DNA of 64,000 nt from Sphingomonas sp. So64.6b. GTDB lineage: Bacteria; Pseudomonadota; Alphaproteobacteria; Sphingomonadales; Sphingomonadaceae. The notes beneath the pieces are model-generated. The model saw only the letters and a program-made list of their open reading frames with translations. It was not told the DNA's origin and did no database searches. Positions 53,270-60,800 of this stretch are shown in pieces (the stretch's first letter is position 1; each line of letters opens with the position of its first letter). Position numbers and translations under genes: made by a program. The DNA lies in NCBI RefSeq assembly GCF_014171475.1, contig NZ_CP048817.1, positions 372,001 through 436,000 of the forward strand, in the 5' to 3' direction.

Positions 53270-53896
53270 CGGCTTATTTTCGACCAGCGAATAATTAATA
53301 TGGCAACGGGAGCGAACGCTGGCGTTAAATTACAGCACAAAAACAGCAGGTCGCAGCGACGGCTTCTCCGTCCCAAGCAGATTCTAAAATGCGACATGCG
53401 ACCAGCCGGTCCAAAACGGCAGCGGAAAGATTCATTTTGGTTTCATCCTACGCAACACGATGCACCGCAGTCGATTGTCCATATGCGCGCCGAAGCAAGC
53501 GCGTCAAACGCTTTGCGGTCGAATATATCTGTTTTGGCTCGAAATTCTGAGCGCTTGTCGCATAAGCATTAGGAAGATAGTCGAGATTGGTTTCTGCGAT
53601 CGTCGCGACATGAAATCGACCGCCCGCTGTGATGCTTTTGCGGCCTCGCAGCCTTGGCTCCTGGATCGACTGGCAGAGCGGGTCGGCAACCCAGCCGGTC
53701 GAGGCGGAGTGCACTCGCAGGGCCGTAGCGCATTGATAAGGTCTGGGCGATGCCCAGATTGCAACGCGCCGCGGTAAGGTTAGAGAGGGGTAACCTGGCC
53801 GTGCCCCAGCGCGGCATATCTGCAACAGGGAAGCAAGGTTTCCGCAGGGTATTCAATCGCTTTCGTCCTGTCGGCACCAAAACAGTAGCGGAGTTA
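53270..53896. other. 627-bp region without a clear gene, upstream of the capsule cluster
   Basis: The first ~180 bases are AT-richer (AATAATTAATATGGCAAC) and should carry the promoter of the minus-strand cluster. The rest is open in several frames but none is convincing. On the minus strand a short stretch (GRKSITAGGRFHVA) weakly recalls IS110-type transposases; this is not enough for a call. Confidence 0.45.
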
Positions 53897-54148
53897 ATTC
53901 GGATTGGCGATGGTCGTCGTGCCCGTAAACGACCCGGTTGCAGTCTTGCGCTGCCCCGCTGCGTCATAGCGGACCTGGGTATCGCCAACGATCCCGCCAC
54001 TCGACGCGTAACCATTGGCGATCACCACCCGGTTCATGCTGTCATAAGCAAACCATTTCTCCTGTGCCGCGAGGTAGATCGACGTATCGCCACCCGTGTT
54101 GAGATAGTCAAAATCGGCCCGCTCACGCCGGACATTGCCAACCGCGTC
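53897..54148 (-). pseudogene. Rhs/YD-repeat core fragment, duplicate of part of the Rhs gene at 57894-64000
   Basis: On the minus strand the translated stretch AVGNVRRERADFDYLNTGGD, followed by TSIYLAAQEKWFAYDSMNRV and VIANGYASSGGIVGDTQ, is nearly identical to that of the large Rhs gene at 61003-61253. The DNA copies are clearly homologous over about 250 bases, the differences being scattered substitutions. The frame ends after NPN at a TAA (53896-53894) where the intact gene continues with YDENELPKYG. The sequence upstream (54149-54301) is not Rhs-like. A decayed remnant. Confidence 0.85.
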
Positions 54149-54293
54149 TTCTGAGCGAAGTCGCATTGTTTGTGCCCCAAGCCGGGGCGCGGCGAATCCG
54201 TTGAATCGATACCGCGCCGCGAATCTTGCAATGTAGGATTTGGATTGTTCTGTATTTGTTCTCAGCAATCCAGCTGAGTCGAGGAATTTTGGA

Positions 54294-55829
54294 ATGACCA
54301 TCTACCAGCGCCCAGGCACAAGCATCGTGCGCGATATGGACGTCAAGGTGTCGGAGTGCGAAGTCAGCGTGCGGGATTGGGGAGCAGTCGGCGATTATAC
54401 TACCGATGATACAGCGGCGATCCAGGCCTGCCTGGATAATGCGCCGCTGGGATCAACGGTTTGCTTTCCGGCGAACGCTTCCGGCTCGTCCGGAATCGCG
54501 CAATACAGGGTCACCCAGCAGCTTAACATCACGCGCCAGCTCTCCCTGCGAGGCGAGCAGTCGAGGATCGTAGGCGTTTTCGCCGGCGTGCATGTGAATG
54601 ACGATTTGCTTCGTTTCTCTGTGCCGCTCGAGATTCGTAACGTCATTATCGAGCAACTGACGCTCAATTTCAATTCTGGCGGACGGCATGCGATCTATAT
54701 CGGCAATGCGAGTGGCAATGGCGCGCTGGGATGGGTGATCCGGGATTGCTCGATCGCGGCGGGCGCAAATGCGACGGGGCGCGCGATCATGATGGAATAT
54801 GTGGGAACCCATTTTAACCGCATCTATAACAACCAGATCGCGGAAGGCGGTGTGCATCTGAAAGGCGCAGATGGCACGATCATCGAAGGCAATCTGATTT
54901 TCGGCAAGCGCTGTGGCGTGATCGTCGAGCTGGTCAACGGGGCTTACAAGACGCAGATCTGCAAGAACGGCATCACGTCGCGCGACGGTGGGGTCTACCT
55001 CAAAGCCGCGCAGCAGGTCGATATCGAGAACAACCAGTTCGAACAGGGGATCGAGGTCCGTGACACGAATATTAACGGCTTTCTGATCTCGCCAGGGAAT
55101 GCCGCTGGATCTCACATCATTGCCTATGGTGGTGACGAACTGGTCCGTGATATTCGGATTCTGGGCAATAATTTCGGTTCCGGGACCAATCAGGAATCGG
55201 CGATCTCGCTGGTTGGCTACACGCGTGACATTCTGATCGACGAGAATGTCTTCGCGTCATTGGGCACGACATCCTTTGACGTCCGTATCTTCAGCCCGAC
55301 CTGCCAATATACCGTGATTGGCAATCGCAACAGGATGTACGGGCTGGCGCGCGCCGGTCTGTCGTCGCGAACGCAGAGCAATACCCTCGATCCCAAGAAG
55401 TTGCTGTTGGTGTCGGACGGAGGCAAGGGCACCTATGGTTATGCGGCGCGCAAGATAAAAACGGTTCTCGGCTTGCAACATGGCTGGGATGCGACGGCGG
55501 ATTTCTCGATCTGGAAGGATGAGGACGATCGACTGCATACGACGGGCGCGCTGATCCACGGTACCAATTTGGGTGGTACTTTGGCTGGTGTTCTGCCGGT
55601 CACGATGCGCCCGGCATCTGGCAGTAGCTTCTACTGGCATGGCGCCCACAATGTTGCGACGTCCAACCTGCAGACGCGCTTGTACGTTGTTGGTGCCACT
55701 GGTGAAATCTATGTCGAGACAGCGGAGGCCCCCAATGTCGGTGGTGGCGGATCCTCGCCGACGCTCAGCTGGATGCATCCCACGCCCGCGATCCAGGGGC
55801 GTACCGATTATCTCTCAGGGCCGGTCTGA
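54294..55829 (+). CDS. Right-handed parallel beta-helix protein (pectate lyase 3 / tailspike-like)
   Basis: 511 residues from the ATG at 54294, with GAGG 9 bases upstream. The N-terminal segment EVSVRDWGAVGDYTTDDTAA followed by IQACLDNAPLGSTVCFPAN is the typical opening of the pectate-lyase-superfamily/GH28/GH55 beta-helix (Pectate_lyase_3). Then come many short strand repeats (IYNNQIAEGGVHLKGADGTI, IEGNLIFGKRCGVIVEL, IEDNQFEQGIEV-like). No signal peptide is seen, which is common for phage tailspike depolymerases and for some glycan lyases. It lies just beyond the capsule cluster, on the opposite strand. A role in cleaving or modifying that polysaccharide is inferred. Confidence 0.8.
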   Translation: MTIYQRPGTSIVRDMDVKVSECEVSVRDWGAVGDYTTDDTAAIQACLDNAPLGSTVCFPANASGSSGIAQYRVTQQLNITRQLSLRGEQSRIVGVFAGVHVNDDLLRFSVPLEIRNVIIEQLTLNFNSGGRHAIYIGNASGNGALGWVIRDCSIAAGANATGRAIMMEYVGTHFNRIYNNQIAEGGVHLKGADGTIIEGNLIFGKRCGVIVELVNGAYKTQICKNGITSRDGGVYLKAAQQVDIENNQFEQGIEVRDTNINGFLISPGNAAGSHIIAYGGDELVRDIRILGNNFGSGTNQESAISLVGYTRDILIDENVFASLGTTSFDVRIFSPTCQYTVIGNRNRMYGLARAGLSSRTQSNTLDPKKLLLVSDGGKGTYGYAARKIKTVLGLQHGWDATADFSIWKDEDDRLHTTGALIHGTNLGGTLAGVLPVTMRPASGSSFYWHGAHNVATSNLQTRLYVVGATGEIYVETAEAPNVGGGGSSPTLSWMHPTPAIQGRTDYLSGPV

Positions 55830-55944
55830 TCGGCTGCCAGTAAAACAACGAACCCACTGGCTTGTTCTCTTCGGATCGGCGCCTCCGCGCCGGTCCGGAA
55901 ACCCAAAGTGCTGGCCCACGATATCAGTGATCTGCTTGTGGGAG

Positions 55945-56144
55945 GATTTTGACGGAGCGCCGTTGAGGCGGTTGGCGCGCGGATCCAGGAACGTGATCAA
56001 GCCCGTCGGCTTTTGGCCTTGGCCGAGATACACGACAACGGCAGCCGGACCGCCGCGGCCCGAATCGGCGGACAGGGTTTGCGCGACTGGGTTTGGTTTA
56101 ACGCGCGAGACCCCGCTGGCCTGCTTATCGGCAAGGCACTCTAG
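55945..56144 (+). pseudogene. IS630 family transposase remnant (N-terminal part, frameshifted)
   Basis: In one frame from 55945 the sequence gives DFDGAPLRRLARGSR, then a shift of frame gives ERDQARRLLALAEIHDNGSR, TAAARIGG and LRDWVWFNARDPAGLLIGKA to a stop at 56142-56144. This is the helix-turn-helix start of an IS630-type transposase (compare 'ARRLLALA.IYDG.SR.EAA.IGG...LRDWV.RFNA.GP.GL'). A few residues after IGG are missing and the DDE catalytic part is absent. Confidence 0.72.
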
Positions 56145-56178
56145 AAGCGGTCGAGCGCGGCCCAATCCAGCGATCGCG

Positions 56179-56203
56179 TTACGGTGGCATACGATAACCC
56201 CTT
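56179..56203 (+). repeat. Left inverted repeat of the RAYT gene
   Basis: TTACGGTG (56179-56186) and ATAACCCCTT (56194-56203) separated by 7 bases. Both blocks recur inverted at 56900-56926. Confidence 0.65.
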
Positions 56204-56867
56204 AATTCCCCTTCGGCACCGGCCCGCGCTTGCGCGGCGCGAGGGTGAGGCCGCTGCGCTCCTCCATATCCGCCAGCCATTCCTTCGAACCGACCGGACG
56301 CCCGATACTCTCGGCCTTGCGCAGCGCGGCATAGCCCATTGCATCGTCGAACGCCGCACCCAGGAACGTCGTAAAGTCACCAACGCGATCGAGCGCAGGC
56401 GCGACATCGACGAAGTGATCGCTTTCCCCCGCGATATGCGCCCCGGCGCTTGACCAGCGCCAATCCTCCGCCCGCTCGGTCAGCTTTGCCCTGACCGGAT
56501 TGAGCGTCACATAACGCAGCGCGCTGACCAGATGCGCTTCGTCCATCGCGACCGAACTGAAGCGCCCCTGCCACAAATGCCCGGTCACGCGCAGGCGTGC
56601 GTTGATATAGCCGGTGTAATGGCGATGGACGTAGCGGAAGGTCCGCCGCAGCCCGTCCTCGTCACTCGGCACGGCGATGATGTGGACATGGTTGGGCATC
56701 AGGCAATAACCCCAGATCGACACCCGCGACCGCTCCGCCGCCTCGGCGAGCAGATCCAGGTACAGCGCATAATCGCCATCCTCGAAGAACACCCGCTCGC
56801 GCCGGTTACCGCGCTGCGTCACGTGATGCGGGATACCCGGAAGGACGATGCGCGCGAGTCTGGCCAT
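56202..56867 (-). CDS. REP-associated tyrosine transposase (RAYT, Y1 family)
   Basis: 221 residues of the IS200-related Y1_Tnp family. The N-terminus MARLARIVLPGIPHHVTQRG, then NRRERVFFEDGDYALYLDLL, is the RAYT start; the HUH motif is in YCLMPNHVHIIAVPS, and the catalytic tyrosine region is FRYVHRHYTGYINARL. GHLWQGRFSSVAMDEAHLV and YVTLNPVRAKL complete the family pattern. The gene appears intact and lies between 10-bp inverted repeats. RAYTs move or maintain REP palindromes; none of the well-known REP sequences was recognised nearby. Confidence 0.9.
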   Translation of the reverse strand: MARLARIVLPGIPHHVTQRGNRRERVFFEDGDYALYLDLLAEAAERSRVSIWGYCLMPNHVHIIAVPSDEDGLRRTFRYVHRHYTGYINARLRVTGHLWQGRFSSVAMDEAHLVSALRYVTLNPVRAKLTERAEDWRWSSAGAHIAGESDHFVDVAPALDRVGDFTTFLGAAFDDAMGYAALRKAESIGRPVGSKEWLADMEERSGLTLAPRKRGPVPKGN

Positions 56868-56899
56868 CGGGTCAGGCTAGCGGCGCACAACACCGAGTA

Positions 56900-56926
56900 A
56901 AGGGGTTATTGCACGTGTCACCGTAA
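56900..56926 (-). repeat. Right inverted repeat of the RAYT gene
   Basis: AAGGGGTTAT (56900-56909) and CACCGTAA (56919-56926), the reverse complements of the two blocks at 56194-56203 and 56179-56186. The spacer is 9 bases here and 7 on the left. Confidence 0.65.
56909..56919. repeat. 11-bp direct repeat TTGCACGTGTC, copy 1
   Basis: TTGCACGTGTC occurs here and at 57462-57472; both copies are followed within a few bases by TAATTCGA. The two copies bracket the IS110 remnant. Confidence 0.6.
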
Positions 56927-56934
56927 TTCGAATT

Positions 56935-57276
56935 GTGCAGAAGTCGACAGGCGGCAAGCAGCGGTTGGGCAAGATATCGAAGATGGGAGAGGGCACGATC
57001 AGGCGTCTGCTGATCATCGGTAGGAGCTCTGTTGTGCAACATGTCAGCCGGCCTGGTGCACCCGAACGGGCGTGGCTGGCTGGTATGCTGGCGCGCAAGC
57101 CGCGCATGCTGGTGACGGTGGCGCAGGCGAACAAGACGGCGCGCATCGTCTGGGCGGTGCTCACCAAAGAGGAGGATTACAGAGCTCCGGCGGCAGGGCG
57201 GTCTGACCGTTCAACCCGCCAGAGGCCGTCGAGGACGGCAAGCGATCGAAGGAGAGTATGGCACAACAGTCGGTGA
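56935..57276 (+). pseudogene. IS110 family transposase, 3' part (Transposase_20 domain)
   Basis: The open frame gives TGGKQRLGKISKMGEGTIRR, LLIIGRSSVVQHVSRPGAPE and RKPRMLVTVAQANKTARIVW, then AVLTKEEDYR. This is the C-terminal Transposase_20 region of an IS110/IS1111-type recombinase ('GGK.RLG.ISK.GD..LR.LL..GA', 'VA.ANK.ARI.WA'). The N-terminal DEDD domain is missing, so the gene is truncated. It borders the RAYT unit and the repeat at 56909. Confidence 0.75.
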
Positions 57277-57487
57277 AACGGGTCCGGAAAACCAGGAACT
57301 AACCCCCTGGGCCTTTGAGCACGCGTTTAAGATCTGGATCCGTCCGCGCACTCCCATACGGGCCAGCAGCCATCAACAGGCCGGACAGAAGGCAGCATCC
57401 GTCAACGCGTCAATACTTGATTTTACCGCTTGCTTCCGTGGGGGCGTCCACAGAAGGCTTGTTGCACGTGTCGCTAATTCGATAGAT
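57277..57487. mobile_element. Non-coding right end of the IS110-type remnant
   Basis: About 210 bases between the transposase remnant and the immunity gene. It is GC-rich at first and contains a few short inverted repeats. In the IS1111 branch of IS110 elements a non-coding 'bridge' RNA is encoded in the right end, so such an RNA could have been here; I cannot show it from sequence alone. Confidence 0.4.
57462..57472. repeat. 11-bp direct repeat TTGCACGTGTC, copy 2
   Basis: Second copy of the repeat at 56909-56919, 15 bases before the stop codon of the immunity gene. Confidence 0.6.
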
Positions 57488-57892
57488 TCATTCCTCAATT
57501 ACCACGATGCGCGAGACAAAATTCTTAAAGTTAATTGCTACCTTTTGAGAAGTTGTCTTTCCGCCGTAATAGTTAATATAGTATACTGAGTTTTGACCAT
57601 TAAGAACGTAGATATTTCCTAATTCATCACGAGCGAATGGGAGAATGTTTTCTTTTTTTAGGTCGTTGTATTTATCTAATTCGTCGAGGATGCCTCCATC
57701 ATGGCCCGCAGAAAAGAATTTTAAAATCGGCAAATCTTGAGATCCGTCAACCAGTCCACCAACGAAAGCTCCGCCGTACTCTTTTACGAACTCGCAATAG
57801 TCGTTGGGCAAATTTCGGCCCAAAACCCTTTCAATCTCGCTGATCTCTGATTCAGAAAACTGCGAACCCGACTCGAATCTGGGATCAGGCAT
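57488..57892 (-). CDS. SMI1/KNR4 (SUKH) family immunity protein
   Basis: 134 residues from the ATG at 57892. The segment ESEISEIERVLGRNLPNDYC, followed by EFVKEYGGAFVGG, is the SUKH signature ('I..FE..LG..LP.DY..FL...NGG'). NILPFARDELGNIYVLN matches the 'PFA.D..GN.Y.L' block. SUKH proteins neutralise many nuclease toxins of polymorphic toxin systems. The ATG is one base after the toxin gene's stop codon, and its ribosome site (GGAGGA) lies in the toxin's last codons, so they are coupled. It is distinctly AT-rich compared with the Rhs core, as is common for exchangeable tip/immunity modules. Confidence 0.9.
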   Translation of the reverse strand: MPDPRFESGSQFSESEISEIERVLGRNLPNDYCEFVKEYGGAFVGGLVDGSQDLPILKFFSAGHDGGILDELDKYNDLKKENILPFARDELGNIYVLNGQNSVYYINYYGGKTTSQKVAINFKNFVSRIVVIEE

Positions 57893-57893
57893 T

Positions 57894-60800
57894 CTAATTT
57901 CCTCCGCGCAACTGCTGAGCCCCACCTGAGTGATGAAGTCCATGGACTGCTTCTGGCACAATTTGAACGGCGTCACCGCCCGCATGATGAAGTGCCACGT
58001 TTTCTGTGGAAAGCCAGCGCTGAATCGCTCGCTGAGATAAACCCGTTTCTCTCGACATTTGCTGTAGCATTAAAGTCCGGTCGGCACCGTGATCGCCCGT
58101 TAGGCCGGGAACTTCGAACTTTCCGGGAAGACCTCCAGGACCCGGCACGACGTGCGCGCCGAAGTCAGGTACTCCCTCCTTCCAAGGTATGGTAGAACCG
58201 CGCGGCAGGCCCATATTCGCGGCAGCATTATCCGAGAGCGCGAAGGCTGAGTTGCCGATATCTCCGCGAAATTGCCCTTTGTCAGTTGCAGGCATCTGAA
58301 ACCCTGGATGTGGCGTCCACCTCGGGGCAATCCCCTTTCGATCTGTAACAAGGGACCGCGTTAGATTTGAGATTTTCCGTCCGATTGAGGCAACGCGAGA
58401 AGGTAAACTTGCCACAAAACTTGCGATATGTTTAGCATTAAAGGCGGCGGTCACCAAAGCTGCGCCACCTATGGCCGCGGAGACAGCAGTGCCGCGACTA
58501 TATCCGGCATCTTCAATGGAGTTGGCAAACCCGCCTATGGCCTTGTCAGTTGCTTCTCCAACAATCTTTCCGAGCAATAATTTCGCTGGCCCCAATATCG
58601 GTCCGCCAATTACTACAGTAGCAATGTCAAAGGCATAGCCTAAACCGATCAAAGAGTATTTTAAGAACGGGCTATCGTTTACGCGTTTTCCAATATCGAT
58701 TGCCACATCACCTATGCGAGATGCTGCATCTATCAATATTGGGTTAAACAGATCATCTTTACTGAAAAGGCCCACAGTAGGGAGATTAGATGATTGGGCG
58801 CTGGCGCGAACAACAATATCATCGTTTTCAGAACCAACTATCAACCCTTGCTTAACATATGGCTCAAGCGCCGCGTCGATCTGATCAGGCGAAAGGTTAC
58901 CATTTACGTTGACCACCTGCCCGAGACTCGCGCGAACGCGCACGCGAGCAGCGGATTGCCGATCTGCAAGTTCGTCATCTGTTTCGCCTGGACGTTGCTC
59001 AGACGTTGCATCGCGCTGTGCCTGCAGCCCTATCTCAATCGAGTCTCTAAGCAACTGAAATTTAACAGGATCCGCCATAGTGGTGCCAGGCTTTAATCCT
59101 TCGACCGTATCATTACGTGCCGCTGCCTGTTCCGCCGCTATGGTCAGACTCGCGCTCTTGGCGATTGAGTTGACAATTTCGCTCCCGACATATCCACCAA
59201 TAGTCTGCCCGATAATATCGGGGAGAGCGGCCATGAGGTTGTCGCCGAAATCAGTGCCATCGACGAGGCTCCGAGTGGCCGCGTTGGCGAGGCCACTCGC
59301 TGCGTTAATCGCAATCCTTTGGCCGATTTGCGCTAAGTCAGAACCGGCTGCACCGAACTGGGCACCAAGAGCGCCACCAATACCGCCGCCGATGCCGGCC
59401 GCCGCAACGCCGGTCCAGTCGAACTTGCTTTGCAGCCCGGTCAGTGTCGAGATGCCTTGAGTGATGACGCTGCCGAGCACGCCGCGTGCGGCACCGCTCA
59501 GGAAGTTGCCGCGAGCCAGGAAGTTGCCAATCTTTCCCGCGGCCGAAAGCGCCCCGCCGGCCTTGGCCGCTTCTGCGGCGCCTCTGGCAAACTCGCCAAT
59601 TCCTCCACCGACCGCTCCTGCGATCGCACCGATCGCAACGCCCTTCCAACTAAAGCTGCTCTGAATGCCCGTGGCGACGCCCACGGCCTGGCTCGCGATG
59701 CTGCCCGCTGCGCCGGCCACTGCGCCGGCGGCGATCCCTCCTAGCACCGTGGTGGTAGGTCCGGTGAGCGCGCCGTAGGTTATCGCGCTGACCGCGACAG
59801 CGATCGCGACGAGCAAGATTTGCCCGAACACGCCACATTTGTTGGGTTTTTGCGGCTTGGGCGTGGTGGGGGAGGTGTCGCCATAGGCCGCGCTTGGGTC
59901 GTATGGCTTGAACGTCGAGCTGCTGTTGCCGGATTTGTTGACGCCGGCAGGAATGGACAGCGTCTGGCCTTCGGTCAGCGCGCTGCTTGCGCTCAGTCCA
60001 TTGGCCTGGGCGAGCTTGTACCACAGGTTCGCATCGCCCCAGATTTGTGCCGCGATGCCCGACAGCGTATCGCCATCCTGCACCGTATAGCTGCCGCCGC
60101 CCGAGCCCTGGTTGTAGCTGGTGATCGGCGAATAGCCGTCTCCGAAGATCGCGTTCAACTCACCATAGGCAGCGCCGTTCTTGAACGCGCCGGTACCCGC
60201 GCTTGCCCGGATGCGCCGTTCGATCGAGGTCTGGTAGCTGGTGTCCTCGCTGCCATTGTTGGTGACATGGCCGAGCTCCATGCCGTTGAAGCGGTACCAG
60301 ATCTCGTGCGGATCACCGCCGCCGTTATAGTCCGCCTCGTCGCGGCGCAGCGCCTGGCCGAGCGCGTCGTTCCGGACCGTGATGGTACGCGGCCGGCCGT
60401 CATTGACGCTGGCCGAGGTGAACACGCCGAAGCCGTTATATGTGTAATAGGTATGGTATACGGGATCCCCGGCCTTGGCCTGATAATTGACCATGCTTTG
60501 CGCGGCGCCGTCATACCAAGCGTAGCTTATATAGCTGGTCGAGGTTCCCTGCCACGCGCCATTCTTGTGCGTGGAGGTTGAGATATTAACCGCCGCCCCA
60601 AGCGAATAGTTCGACGTCCCTTCGGCGTAATTGGTGGTGACGTAGCTGGTGAAATAGTCCGCGCCCTGTTTCTGGCTGGTGATCTCATAGATCACCTGGC
60701 CCTTGTCGTTATAGGTGACCTCGCTGGCGTACCCCACGCCCGTCCCGTCGGCCAGCCAGTCGAATTGCGCTGTCCGGCGGTTCATTCCGTCATAGACGAA

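Noticed and set aside
53448..53825. A minus-strand frame that might be an IS110-type fragment
   Set aside because: Only one short stretch recalls the family; this is too weak for a call.
55815..56165. A 116-codon minus-strand frame beside the IS630 remnant
   Set aside because: It is opposite the transposase remnant and has no family motif.
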